A stretch of DNA of 64,000 bases from Tritrichomonas musculus (taxonomy: Eukaryota > Parabasalia > Tritrichomonadida > Tritrichomonadidae): the NCBI GenBank assembly GCA_039105265.1, contig JAPFFF010000007.1, forward strand, positions 1,240,001 to 1,304,000, written 5' to 3'. A program made the translations under genes and the position numbers. This document shows, piece after piece, positions 29,478 to 40,375 of the stretch. The notes beneath the pieces were generated by a model, which was not told the DNA's origin, made no database searches, and saw only the letters and a list, made by a program, of their open reading frames with translations. Position 1 is the first letter of the stretch, and every line of letters starts with the position of its first letter.

Positions 29478-31934
29478 TTAGTTATTTTCAGAATGAGTTT
29501 CTTCATCCTGAGGGGAAGCAGAATTAGCAATTATAATTTGTTGGCATCGATCTTTTGTCTCTTCATTTGAAATGTATTCTAGAAGTATTCTGGCTTCGTT
29601 TTCGCGTTTCTGTTCAGCCAAATCTATTAAAACATAAGGAAGTTCAGACTGTTTAGCCTTTTTGGCTGCTTCATGTAGTATTTCTGTATTTCCTGTTTGA
29701 ATTGCGAAATTCACTTTTCTACTTAAAACTTCATCTGAGCTGAATTTGAGAATAGAAATAGCATTTTTGATTTTTTTAGGATCTCCTGTTTCCAAAACTT
29801 TATCAAATACATCATAAGCAGTCATTGTATTTATATTTTCGTTGTTGTATGGTATATCTAGTTCTTTACAAATTTCGCTTAGTTGATCAATCCTATCAAT
29901 AAGATCAATATTAAATGAATCTTTTGATTGTTTTGCTTTATCACGCAAGTTCTTTAATGGCTCACCTTCATCAAATTTCATAAGTATTGACTGACGAGTA
30001 AGACCTGATTTTTCAAGTAATTCAGATTTCATTGGATCATTAGGATGGAGCTTGAGCCAGCCATCAAGAGCAATTCTATGTTCTGTAATACAATTCCTAA
30101 CAAGATCATCCTGCTGTTTCTCTGTTGCAGATTTAAGAACAAATACAAGGAGAGATGTGTCGTTGGAGTTAACTGCTGCTTCAACAGCCGCAGCCCATTG
30201 GCCTCTTCTAATTAGAAGGGGGACTGTCCTAGACTTTACTTTTACGCATTTAGCTAATTCAAGAGCTAATTCTTCTTTTGATCTCCTTCCTTCCTCTGTT
30301 TTTGATTTTTCTGCAAGCTCAAATGCAATTGTAGCTAATTCAACAAAATCTATTGTGGTATCATTAGTTCGAAGTCTTTTCATAATTTCATCATTACTTG
30401 CATGAGATCTGATTAAGCAATTAGCCCAGTGAGCAGCAATTGTTTCTGTTTTCGTACCTAAGTAATCAGCGATTTTGTATGCATGAATATGAAGAAATCG
30501 GTTGCATAATCTTACCACAAGTGATTCATGACCAAGATGAGCCAGTTGAGCTTCTGTAAGGGGCATGTTTATTGGTGGCATAGACAAATGTGAAATAACT
30601 CGAACATGAGAAAGAACTCTAGAATAATCTTTGGAATCATAATTTGGAATATCATCTTTATACCTTGAAACAATTTTTAGAAGCTCTTTTACTAGTTCTT
30701 GCTTCCTAAAGAATTTAGAAGCTTCAAGGCATCCATTTATTGCCTCTGGTAATTTATTGCCAATTTTGATGCATGGATCGGATTGTGTGAATTCATATGG
30801 TCGTTCAACTTTTTGAAAAAAAGTAAATGCTGGTGATTTCCCTCCTTTTGTTTTATCTTTTGAGTAATATACAAAATCTAATGGAACACCTGATATTTCT
30901 CTAAGGTAGAAGATATTATCAGCAGTAATTATTCGAGCTCCATCAACCTCGTTAGAAACATAGCAGCCACCTGGCATGGGCCACTTAATAACTGTTGGTG
31001 AATCGCCAACCATTAATAAATATTTATTTGTATTAAGTAGAATGGTGCTGTTACCACACCATGTAATATTTTTAACAGTAATCTTTTCAAGAATTAAACG
31101 ATTATAAGCAGATTGAAAATCTGCTGTGCATATGATTAACGAATTTTGAAGTAAAACAGCTGCCATTTGATAATTAGCACTGAAAGTAATGTTTAGAATC
31201 TTTTCAGAAAAATCGGTAGTTTGAATATTATTTTCTTGTATGCAAAGTAAAAGTTGTTTTGTTTGTTTATTTGATGCAATTTCTGCAAAGCCCCATAATA
31301 TTGGGCCATGCTTATCTGGTTCTGCTGGTACAGGAACACAAAACTGAATAGCTGGTATTAAATCTAAATCTTCGCAAAAAACAGAAATGCAATTTAGTTT
31401 GGAAAAATCGGAAACAAAATAAACTTTCCCTGCAAATGTGACAAGGAAAAAACCATTCGGTAAAAATGCAGTATAAATAACAAATTCTATATTTGGGCAA
31501 ACTATTGTTTCTACTATTAAATTACCTCTCTGATCATAAACTTCAATTTCTGTTGAATCGTAAACAACAACAATCATTTCCTCAGCTGTTAAATAAAAGT
31601 TTTGAATTTGAGAAGATGTTTTTAGATTAATTTGATTGATATGATTTAAACATGAATCATATAAATTTATAGAGTGCATCATCATCTCTGTGCCAGCTTT
31701 ATGAATAACAGCGATTGATCCTCCATCTGCGGCGATCCTAATCATATCGTATTCGAAATTAATGTTCTGAGAAAAAAATGAATTACTTGGATTCTGTGTC
31801 TGGAGTAATTTTTCCGTGACAAATGTATTATCTTCAAATGTTTTGATCTCATCAACAATTCCATTCAAAAGTTTTTCTGATCTATCAAAAAATGGAGAAG
31901 TTTCATCTTGACATTTTGCAATCAAAGATTTCAT
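29478..31934 (-). CDS. VPS16-like core subunit of HOPS/CORVET tethering complexes
   Basis: The protein has 818 residues, the usual VPS16 length. The N-terminal half is a propeller; residues about 320-350 read MPGGCYVSNEVDGARIITAD followed by NIFYLREISGVP, matching the conserved EVDGVRI[IL]T block at the propeller/solenoid junction. The C-terminal alpha-solenoid contains SLVVRLCNRFLHIHAYKIAD and TIAAHWANC, as in VPS16. It then has an arrangement of helices ending in AKQSELPYVLIDLAEQKREN, like the SKKSPIGYLPFVEICM...EA block. VPS16 holds the class C core together with VPS33 and VPS18 and acts in endosome and lysosome fusion. Confidence 0.85.
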   Translation of the reverse strand: MKSLIAKCQDETSPFFDRSEKLLNGIVDEIKTFEDNTFVTEKLLQTQNPSNSFFSQNINFEYDMIRIAADGGSIAVIHKAGTEMMMHSINLYDSCLNHINQINLKTSSQIQNFYLTAEEMIVVVYDSTEIEVYDQRGNLIVETIVCPNIEFVIYTAFLPNGFFLVTFAGKVYFVSDFSKLNCISVFCEDLDLIPAIQFCVPVPAEPDKHGPILWGFAEIASNKQTKQLLLCIQENNIQTTDFSEKILNITFSANYQMAAVLLQNSLIICTADFQSAYNRLILEKITVKNITWCGNSTILLNTNKYLLMVGDSPTVIKWPMPGGCYVSNEVDGARIITADNIFYLREISGVPLDFVYYSKDKTKGGKSPAFTFFQKVERPYEFTQSDPCIKIGNKLPEAINGCLEASKFFRKQELVKELLKIVSRYKDDIPNYDSKDYSRVLSHVRVISHLSMPPINMPLTEAQLAHLGHESLVVRLCNRFLHIHAYKIADYLGTKTETIAAHWANCLIRSHASNDEIMKRLRTNDTTIDFVELATIAFELAEKSKTEEGRRSKEELALELAKCVKVKSRTVPLLIRRGQWAAAVEAAVNSNDTSLLVFVLKSATEKQQDDLVRNCITEHRIALDGWLKLHPNDPMKSELLEKSGLTRQSILMKFDEGEPLKNLRDKAKQSKDSFNIDLIDRIDQLSEICKELDIPYNNENINTMTAYDVFDKVLETGDPKKIKNAISILKFSSDEVLSRKVNFAIQTGNTEILHEAAKKAKQSELPYVLIDLAEQKRENEARILLEYISNEETKDRCQQIIIANSASPQDEETHSENN

Positions 31935-32204
31935 TTCTCTGATAATAAACGTTCTCCATTAATTGGCCTAAATTTGTCCTTTATCAAACAGTTATTTTTT
32001 TTAGTGGAGATGTATGTATTAAAAAAGACTTCTCAAAGACCATTCAAGTCATGATTTTTTATCATTATATTATTTTTAAGTAAAATAAAATAAAATGAAG
32101 TCAGTTGAAGTGATCATGATAAAATATGATTGTGTATTATCATAAATAAAAAAATTATTATTAATAAATAGTTATTAAAATGAGCCAAAATAAACAATTT
32201 TTTA

Positions 32205-34952
32205 CTAATAAATACAATCTAACATATATTCATCTTCATTTTTAATTTCCGCTGGAGAACCTTGAATAGATGTCTTTCCGATATCATAAGCAAGGGATCT
32301 GACTTCAAGAGAATCATCGAACAATTTAATTTCTGTTGGGTTACATCTCCCAAAAGCGATTAAAAAGTCCTTAATCAAAAGTAAGAAGTCATCTTTATTA
32401 GATGCAGCATTTCTCAAAGCGTTAGCGAATGCCAATGTCACGTTCTGGTCACCTACGGTTGACTCTATCGCCTCCACGACGATATGGTCCAAATCCTGTG
32501 ACAACGAGTTTCTTTTTAAGTGTTGTTTGTATATCGCGAATAGCACTTTTGAAATTGGACTTACGATAGCTTTATGAAGTTCGTCAAAAAGTGCATCAAA
32601 AACGGCCTTCATTATTGGCAACTGCCAACTGGTCAAAAAGTTTGAATTTTTTTGTTTGTTAATCAATGTCTTAAGGAGATGTGCAGCGTTTTTGCTAATA
32701 TTCAAATCAGCGTCTTTTATTGAGTTACATGCGGCTGACATAACGACTTGTTGTTCATTTTCATTAAGGCCAGCTATACTGAAAAATTCAAAGAAAGACG
32801 GTTGTGGGCATTCTGCCATTCCACGAACGAAAGTAGAAGCGAAAGTATCACGAAAATCGATCAATTCAAGATGGCATTGAAGCATTGAATTAAAAGCATC
32901 CAAAACGGGTGTAGCTTTTTCTGAGTGTATCGTTACGTATTGTTTTGCTATTTCAATAAATTTGAGAATAGATTTACGACACAGTCCAAAAGGAGCCAAT
33001 CTAACTGACGATGCGAAAACAGCTACGATATCTGCAAAATAACTGCCATTTTCATCGCCTTGTTGTTGGGCACAAAACTCCATCGCAACGAGAAGCGGAC
33101 TCCATAGAAATTTTGTGATCAAATAGGAACCACAAATGGATATCGATGAGATCGCCCATGCCGCCCGGCAGCCGAGAGAAATCATGATCAGGTCAGCCGA
33201 TGTGAGAGGAATGGCTGCTATGTCTATTAGACGTTTGATATAGCTGCTTCTCACATCTTGCGGAGTTGTCATGATGACTTTTGCTAAAATTCGACAAAGT
33301 CGAGAAAAATCTTCTTCTTGGAGACGTAATGATGAATCTTTGGTGAAGGATGCGCATTCAAAGAGAAGGTTGATGAATTCAGTGTTGCTTGTTAAGGCAT
33401 TTGGAAAGGACGATGCTACGTGATTCAAAGAAAGAAGAACAGATGTATGATAATTATCATCATCTGAATGAAGAAGATAATTAAATGAAAGTTGTTGGAG
33501 AGTTGAAATTAATTCGGGATTCGCTTTCATAAGTGAAATGTTACGTGAAATCATGTATAAAACCGCTGATAAAACGGTTATTTCATTCATACTTGTGCAT
33601 TCTTTGACTAATTCCTTGATTTTGGGTAAAAATGAGGGATGTTGGATGATTCCAATTGAGATACATTGTGATATGCTGGGCTGTTGTGAATTGATGAAAT
33701 TTATCGTCTCATCTGGTGATATTTTCATCAACGATTGGAAGGTTGATGAAGTAAGTGGAGAAATTAGTCTTGATAGCTGCATTGAACAAGGAAGAAGATC
33801 AATAGAAGTGGAGATAATCAATGAAAAAAGTGGTGATAATAGAGGATGTAATGACTTGAGTAAGCCATTAGAAATTTTTGATAAACATTCATTCCATAGG
33901 GTCCAAAAATGTTGACAAAATGTGTCACGTGGAGCAGAATTAAGTGATACCTGAAATAACTTTTGAATTGGTTGAGCTATCTCATCAGATGTTATGTATG
34001 TATCAGCAATATTCAAAAATTTGATTAAAAAAGTGCAGACAAATTCGTGAAAAGTGAGAGAAATTGAGGCTTCTTCAGATTCATAACTCACAATTAATTT
34101 CATCATGTATGGAATTAAATGAGTCAAATAAGAAGAAGGCGAAAATAATTCTGAAATTGCTATTAATGATTTTTCTGCATATTGAGGAATATTGACAAAA
34201 GTAATAAACATATAAGTAGTAAAAGAAATAGTCATCGACGTATTATTACCAATTATTGAGCATAATGATTTGGCAAATTCGAGAAAGGCTTCAACAACTG
34301 ATGATGGGACTTTATCAATATTTGAACTATTAATTTTATATGAAGAGGGATCATCGGATAATCCATTTGTGTCTTTATTTTCACTTGATGTCATATAGTT
34401 TTGAATTATACTAGGAATTATTTGAATAAATACTTCAATCATCATCGCTCTTCTTTTTAAAGAAATTTTTGGGGAATTTGATATCATATTTAAAAAAATC
34501 GAAAGAATTGTAAATACATGAGTTTGAGAATTAAAGTCTATCTCTGAAGAATCATTTATTATAAAAGACTGTAGTTGAGGAATAAAATCTTCCCATTGCT
34601 CAGGCCAGTCGTTGAATGCCATTTTTGCTATTATTTCATCCAGTTTTGCGCTAGTAATAGGATTGTGCTGTTTAGTAAAAGTATATTGAAGCATCATTGA
34701 ACGAATCTCATTAAGAATATTTCTATCATACTTAAACCATTGGTCAGATGCGTATAAAATGACACAGCAAGTGATAAATTCTAAAGCGTCTGAAGAATCT
34801 GTTGCTAACGAAAGAAATCTGACAGATGAAATCAAAGCATTATTTGAGTTTTGCCATGATGAAAAGAAATTGGCTGCCTCTTGTTGTTGAGCAAGAGTTC
34901 CATGATACATTGATTGAGCAGCAGCTTCAAGTACTTGTCCTGAAACCTCCAT
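32205..34952 (-). CDS. Exportin-like beta-karyopherin
   Basis: The protein has 915 residues. The N-terminus (residues about 8-40: LEAAAQSMYHGTLAQQQEAA) matches the importin-N/Xpo1-N start with a paired-helix pattern. The segment KMAFNDWPEQWEDFIPQL (about 110-127) is the typical WP-x-x-W-x-x-F-I helix of exportin-1-type proteins. HEAT-like helices fill the rest. Exportins carry proteins or RNAs out of the nucleus with RanGTP. Which exportin it is (Xpo1, Xpo5, transportin-3/importin-13 group) cannot be decided from reading. The codon composition around 32,400-33,300 is richer in G/C than in the N-terminal third. Confidence 0.7.
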   Translation of the reverse strand: MEVSGQVLEAAAQSMYHGTLAQQQEAANFFSSWQNSNNALISSVRFLSLATDSSDALEFITCCVILYASDQWFKYDRNILNEIRSMMLQYTFTKQHNPITSAKLDEIIAKMAFNDWPEQWEDFIPQLQSFIINDSSEIDFNSQTHVFTILSIFLNMISNSPKISLKRRAMMIEVFIQIIPSIIQNYMTSSENKDTNGLSDDPSSYKINSSNIDKVPSSVVEAFLEFAKSLCSIIGNNTSMTISFTTYMFITFVNIPQYAEKSLIAISELFSPSSYLTHLIPYMMKLIVSYESEEASISLTFHEFVCTFLIKFLNIADTYITSDEIAQPIQKLFQVSLNSAPRDTFCQHFWTLWNECLSKISNGLLKSLHPLLSPLFSLIISTSIDLLPCSMQLSRLISPLTSSTFQSLMKISPDETINFINSQQPSISQCISIGIIQHPSFLPKIKELVKECTSMNEITVLSAVLYMISRNISLMKANPELISTLQQLSFNYLLHSDDDNYHTSVLLSLNHVASSFPNALTSNTEFINLLFECASFTKDSSLRLQEEDFSRLCRILAKVIMTTPQDVRSSYIKRLIDIAAIPLTSADLIMISLGCRAAWAISSISICGSYLITKFLWSPLLVAMEFCAQQQGDENGSYFADIVAVFASSVRLAPFGLCRKSILKFIEIAKQYVTIHSEKATPVLDAFNSMLQCHLELIDFRDTFASTFVRGMAECPQPSFFEFFSIAGLNENEQQVVMSAACNSIKDADLNISKNAAHLLKTLINKQKNSNFLTSWQLPIMKAVFDALFDELHKAIVSPISKVLFAIYKQHLKRNSLSQDLDHIVVEAIESTVGDQNVTLAFANALRNAASNKDDFLLLIKDFLIAFGRCNPTEIKLFDDSLEVRSLAYDIGKTSIQGSPAEIKNEDEYMLDCIY

Positions 34953-37046
34953 TTTAAATTAATTCTCTAATATTTTATTTCAAAGAAAAATATTTTTGAG
35001 AAAAATAATTTTGTGAAAAATGATTTTGTGAAAAATGATTTTGTGAAAAATATTTCAATTTTTTTTGTTATTTTGAATGAGCAAAATCAATATGCTTTGA
35101 AATTAAAATATATATTAAATTGGTTTGATCATTCATCCCTTTAATTTTGAATTTATTGAAATTTGATAAAAAAGCAATTATATTCTGGATCTGATATAAA
35201 ATTATCAATAAATCTTATAAAAGACAGTAAATTTGATTTTTAAAAACTTTAAGAAAATTATTTATAAAAATTTCTGAACAAAAATTCATTCAAAAAGTTA
35301 TTTGTTTATATTGATTATTTAACGAAGTTGAATTCATTTGTTTATATTAATTAATCATTTTATTTTAACTAATAACAAATAAAATTTGATGAATTGTAAA
35401 TTTTGAAAATATGAGATATTTTTTATATGCATTTAGTCAATAGAAATATAATGATTATTTGTATTGTAAATAAAGTATGTGAATTTATTTTATATTTTAT
35501 TTTGAATATAAGGTTTATCAATTTAAGATATTATGAAAATAATTAGTTAATATAATTCAAAAGGATTTATTCTCAAAGTAAAATATGATATTTTTTAAGC
35601 AATATCTCTATGTTTTCAACATCAATTTTTATAATCGTGTGATATATATATAAAATCATATTGTATTTTATATATAAATGATTTTTTCGGATCTTTTTTG
35701 GTGTATATATCAAATAAAGAGATCCCAAAAAAAGTTGCATATTTTCATATTAATGCATATAATTCTATTTATTATTGATATTTAAAAGAAAAAATGGTAG
35801 ATGCAGTAAATATCTCATAATCCATATAATATTTCAAGTTAACTTGTTAAAAGTATGCCAATTCGTAAATATAATCATTTAATGTAGTATATACACTTTT
35901 AAATCATTGATGAGTAAAATTTTCCTTCAATCGAGATTTGTAAAACTAATAGTCAAAGTAGAAAATCCAATAGAATTAATTATAATATTCATAAATATTG
36001 ATATCATTTCTGGGGGAAAAAGTATTGTTTATACAATTCATAACAATTTATAAATATAAGCTATTTTTCAGTAAATAAATCTGCCTTTTCAATGTAGTAA
36101 ATAGTATGAAAAGAAAGGTTCATTCATTTCTTTTAAATTATTCATCAAAGTTTGTGAATTATTACTTAGATTGAATACTTCATTTTTTCTATTATATTGT
36201 TAACTTCATTGCCAATTTATTTTTCATACATTTTTTGTTTTGCTTTAAAAAGCATTTATATGTTCTTATGAGTTTGTCTAATTAAATCATAATATTTATA
36301 ATTATTCTTTTTGTTTATAAAAAAACTTTTTAGGAATAAATAAATATTATGCAGCATATGATATATAAGATGTTTAATAATGGATCATTGATTCTAATTA
36401 GTGAAAAAGAGGACTGATCATGTGATCCCACTTTTATAATACTTTATTTTACATTTTTTGAAAGAAAAAATGAAAACGTTAATTTGATAAAATTCTGAAT
36501 CATAAAATTTTATCTAATTGAATTTTAATTGGTAAAACTGCAATTTTGTTATTTTCATAAATATTTTATATTTGATCATTTTATTTAGAGTTGCAAACGA
36601 AAATATAGAAAAATATGTGATATATACAATAAAATTCTGAGGATGTTGAGATTCAATTTTACATCACATAATTTTATAAGATAGAATATTTTCAATTGAT
36701 TAAAAATACCATTATTTTTAAATAAGAAATTAAAGTCAAATAATAAATAATTAGAAATAATAATTGATATCATTATTTCGATCAGATTTCTCATAAAATG
36801 GGATGAGTTAAACTATTTATAAACGTAATATTTTATTCATATCTTCTAACATATGTGGATTTTTATAATTAAAAATACTTTTATATTGTTTAAATGAATA
36901 ATAATAGGAATATTTATAATAATTAAATACTTTAAATAATTAAAAAAAGAAATACTTTAAACAATTATTTTTTTAAAAATTGTTTGATTATTCAAAATAT
37001 TTCAATATTTTGAAAGAAAAAAATTATCAAGTAACGTATACATCAA
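34953..37046. other. Long AT-rich spacer (2.1 kb)
   Basis: No gene, RNA or mobile element is identified between divergent genes. The only clear structure is three 15-bp tandem repeats at 35007-35051. A 69-codon minus-strand frame at 36585-36794 looks random. Confidence 0.45.
35007..35051. repeat. Three tandem 15-bp repeats
   Basis: The unit [GA]ATTTTGTGAAAAAT is repeated three times head to tail, about 55-100 bp upstream of the exportin-like start codon. The unit is A/T rich and could be a slippage product or promoter element. Confidence 0.75.
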
Positions 37047-39401
37047 ATGAGTGAAATACAGGCAAGACTTCAAAATTTTAATAAAGTATATTCATTACGA
37101 AAGAATGAAATTGATGTTTTTCATGATTTTAAAGAAAATGAGGTTATTAATATCGAAGTACTTCGTCATTCTGTCTTTCGATGTCTTTTTGCAACAGAAA
37201 ATGATGAAACCTTCCAAAAATTTGTTTCGGAACTTGGAGATGATAAAATAGCAACTTTACATTTCAAGAAAAGTATGATTTATGATAAATATATCAGTAT
37301 TTGTACAGATCAACGAGTTCTTTTGATTCCGACCACTGCTAAATATTTAATTAATACTGTATTATCTCAAATTAAAAATTGTGAAATATATTGTATTGAA
37401 GAAAAAGATCGTGATAAGTTATCCAAATATGAAAATAGTTCGCTTTTACAAAATTTTGCATCAGATGAAAAACTCCAAGAATTGCGCCTTACACTTACTC
37501 AAAAGATTAATGATCGATTTCATGTTTTTAATTCAGTTCAAAGTGTCATGGTATGCTATCGTACAACATATATGACATTTTTCTATTTAACTGAAGAAGT
37601 TATTTCGTCTTATTATGATTTAATTCCTCAACCACTTGACTTTCCATCTGAAAGTGAATCATCGACACCTGAAAATCAAGCTGATCAACCAACTATTATT
37701 CCATTTTATTATGAAGAGAAAGAAGGGCAACCCCATATGGAGAGAAGCGATTCACAATCTAATCCAAACCTAAATGCTCCACTCCATAAAGTCCCATCAT
37801 TACAAAAGAAAGAAATTGACATATTCCGTGATTTTCAAGAAAACACAATTGAAGAGATTGAAATTTTACCACATGCTACTTTTAGATGTCTTTATTCAAC
37901 ATCAAACAACGATGCATTTCATAAGTTTATATCTGAAATTAAAGATGATCCAATTGCCACTGTTCATTGCAAGAAAAGCATGATATACGAAAAGTACTTT
38001 AGTTTTTGTGTTGATCATCATGTACTTTTATTACCTTGCGAATCTACAGATCAAATAAACGAATTTTTATCTCATATTCAAAATAGCCAAATTATCTTCG
38101 TAACCGAGAAAGATCATGATAAACTTTCTAATTTTGAAAATTATAAACTTCTCAAATCAATTGCCCCAAGTGAAAACCTTGAAAAACTTCGTGGAACCCT
38201 TCACTCTCAATTAAATGAACGATTTGAAGTATTTAATGTTGCACAAAGTGTTATGGTTTGCTATAAAACGACTTATATGACATTTTTCTATTTATCAGAA
38301 GAAGTAATTTCTACATATTATGATCTGAAGACGAAACCGCATAAATTCCTGAAAACAAAACCAGATTCAACATTTGCTGTGGAACAAATTAACGATGAAG
38401 ATATTGACGAATTCAATGAACTTTACATTGCTCTCGACCGACGAATTCAATTTCTTCATCAAAATATCAATGGAAACGAAAAATATATGGGAACGAATGC
38501 AACACTCATTGATGTTGATGATTTGATTCAAATTACAGCAGATCATCAAACAAAGAAAGGTCTTTCAGATTGCATTAAAACATATCAAGCAGCGAATCAA
38601 CAAATCAAAGAAACTGAAGAAGCTCTTGAAGGTTATATAAATCAAGAAAAGCAAAGAAATGTAACAGAAACAAAGCTTCCTTCTCTTAATCGAAGTCTAT
38701 CAGGAAAATCTGAAAATAGTAGCAGCTCTTGTGACAGTTTTAATATTGATGAAGATCCTGAACTTAAGATGATTAAACGTGAAGTTGAATCTCTTCAAAC
38801 TCAAATAAAACAAATCGATCAAAAAATCAGATATTCAAATACAAACGATATTACTCCCAAAAAGCCATATAATAGTACAAGAATGGCTGTTCCTCATGAG
38901 CCAACTTATTCCCCGTCCTCTCCAAGAAGAAGAATGGCTACATCGTCGCCACAAACTGTTCGAAATCGGATAAAAGCATTACAAAAGAAAATTGACGAAG
39001 GCGATGTAATTGCAATGTACTCTCTTGGTGCCTGTTATGCCCTTGGAGATGGAGTTCCTGAAGATAAGGAACAAGCGTTTAAATATTATTTGCTTGCTGC
39101 TGAGAAAGGAAATAAAAATGCTCAATATGCTGCAGCTTCTTGTTATTCGTACGGAAAAGGAATAGAAATGGATAAGAATAAGGCATTTGAATTGTATTTA
39201 AAGGCTGCTGAACAAGGTCATCCTAAGGCGGAGTTCGCTGTGGCTCACTTTTTCGAATATGGTCAAGGAGATATAGAAAGGAATCATGAAACTGCAAAAA
39301 TTTGGTATAAGAAGGCTGCTGCTCAAGGTCATGCCGGAGCTAAAAAGTTTATCCGTAATTGTCCTTCGGAATCGGAGTTCGAAGATTTGAGCGATAATTG
39401 A
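37047..39401 (+). CDS. Sel1-repeat protein with a duplicated N-terminal domain
   Basis: The protein has 784 residues. An unrecognised domain of about 180 residues occurs twice (about 12-195 and 248-430). Both copies share blocks such as KKSMIYDKY/KKSMIYEKY, TEKDHDKLS-type, and SVMVCY[RK]TTYMTFFYL followed by EEVIS-[ST]-YYDL. A linker with two helical, partly coiled segments and Ser-rich patches follows (about 440-640). Three Sel1-like repeats close the protein (about 652-765: AMYSLGACYALG..., AQYAAASCYSYG..., AEFAVAHFFEYG...), each with the A-G spacing of that family. Sel1 repeats are protein-binding solenoids, common in trichomonads. The Sel1 part is sure; the role is unknown. Confidence 0.85.
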   Translation: MSEIQARLQNFNKVYSLRKNEIDVFHDFKENEVINIEVLRHSVFRCLFATENDETFQKFVSELGDDKIATLHFKKSMIYDKYISICTDQRVLLIPTTAKYLINTVLSQIKNCEIYCIEEKDRDKLSKYENSSLLQNFASDEKLQELRLTLTQKINDRFHVFNSVQSVMVCYRTTYMTFFYLTEEVISSYYDLIPQPLDFPSESESSTPENQADQPTIIPFYYEEKEGQPHMERSDSQSNPNLNAPLHKVPSLQKKEIDIFRDFQENTIEEIEILPHATFRCLYSTSNNDAFHKFISEIKDDPIATVHCKKSMIYEKYFSFCVDHHVLLLPCESTDQINEFLSHIQNSQIIFVTEKDHDKLSNFENYKLLKSIAPSENLEKLRGTLHSQLNERFEVFNVAQSVMVCYKTTYMTFFYLSEEVISTYYDLKTKPHKFLKTKPDSTFAVEQINDEDIDEFNELYIALDRRIQFLHQNINGNEKYMGTNATLIDVDDLIQITADHQTKKGLSDCIKTYQAANQQIKETEEALEGYINQEKQRNVTETKLPSLNRSLSGKSENSSSSCDSFNIDEDPELKMIKREVESLQTQIKQIDQKIRYSNTNDITPKKPYNSTRMAVPHEPTYSPSSPRRRMATSSPQTVRNRIKALQKKIDEGDVIAMYSLGACYALGDGVPEDKEQAFKYYLLAAEKGNKNAQYAAASCYSYGKGIEMDKNKAFELYLKAAEQGHPKAEFAVAHFFEYGQGDIERNHETAKIWYKKAAAQGHAGAKKFIRNCPSESEFEDLSDN

Positions 39402-39814
39402 AAAAAAAAAAAAAAGAATGGATTAACACATTTATTTTTTTTTTATTGAATAAAAGGAATTTCGATTTTTGCCAATTTTGCTTAATATATCTGAATATGC
39501 AAATTCTCTTGTTAGGATAAAACCTTTTTTGTTTTTATAAAAAAGTTATGTGAACGAATAATTTTGTTTCAATTTTTCGAGCTTGATGTTCATTGATTTC
39601 CTTCCTTTATTCAGATCAAACAAATGAACTAATGGTATTTATATTATAAATAGACCTCATCTAATCTCATAAAGAAAAAATCTAGTCAAATAACAAGCCA
39701 TAATGTTCATAGATTAAAGAATGTTTTTCAAAATATTATTATCATTATTTACTGATGCATTTTGGTTAAGACGACATTTTCTCAAATTTATATTTGTCCA
39801 TACAGGTTCAATAA
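39402..39814. other. AT-rich spacer, left edge of the accessory island
   Basis: No gene is seen. A 14-A run follows the Sel1 gene stop. Confidence 0.4.
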
Positions 39815-40066
39815 ATCTATACTATTGATCTCCTTAATCTAGATCCAATTTATATCAGTTTACAGATACTACAAGAATTGCAAAATATAAATGAGTACCT
39901 AAAGAAAGAGAAGGAAAGGAAAGAACACAAGAAACTTACTAAAGAGATAATAAGCGAAGTAATTAATCAAAACAAAAATGCCTCAAGCGATGATGATGAA
40001 GAAATAGTTTATTATCAACCAACTATAAGAAGAAGAAATAAAGTTTTTGCTGATTTATGTTATTAA
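39815..40066 (+). pseudogene. Orphan coding-like fragment without start codon
   Basis: An open frame of 83 codons has no ATG. It reads as a charged helix (EYLKKEKERKEHKKLTKEII), an acidic patch (SSDDDEEIV) and a basic end (TIRRRNK). The composition looks like real protein rather than A/T noise. It may be the C-terminal end of a decayed gene. It lies 27 bp before the next small frame, and the family is unknown. Confidence 0.35.
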
Positions 40067-40093
40067 CTTTTTTTTGTTTTTGTTTTTATTTAA

Positions 40094-40366
40094 ATGAATA
40101 TATTTGAGGTTAGTAAAAAAGATATATTACTTAATTTTATTGGAGAAATTGTTATGCGAAATGAAATAAAAGCATTAAGAAAGCTAATAAAGAATAATCC
40201 GTATTACGCTCAGTTTAAACCGAAAGACTTAAATAATCAGTTTAATATAAATGGTTATAAGTTTTCTAAACGAAATATTAATATAATACTATTAGTGGAC
40301 AAGAAGGATAGTGTTAATGATAAGTGCCTTGGTGTATTAAATGAAGTCTTGAATGAAATAACCTGA
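40094..40366 (+). CDS. Small hypothetical protein, 90 residues
   Basis: The frame runs from ATG to TGA. It is a basic protein with helices (ALRRKLIKNN-type content: IKALRKLIKNNPYYAQF), a possible short helix-turn region and a beta strand (INIILLVDKK). It follows the orphan fragment after 27 bp on the same strand and lies directly beside the minisatellite, so it may belong to a mobile or repeated unit. No family is recognised and no second copy is visible in this window. Confidence 0.35.
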   Translation: MNIFEVSKKDILLNFIGEIVMRNEIKALRKLIKNNPYYAQFKPKDLNNQFNINGYKFSKRNINIILLVDKKDSVNDKCLGVLNEVLNEIT

Positions 40367-40375
40367 TAAAATATT

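Noticed and set aside
36585-36794. 69-codon minus-strand frame in the 2.1-kb spacer
   Set aside because: Composition is pure A/T-driven Ile/Leu/Asn/Phe; no support as a gene.
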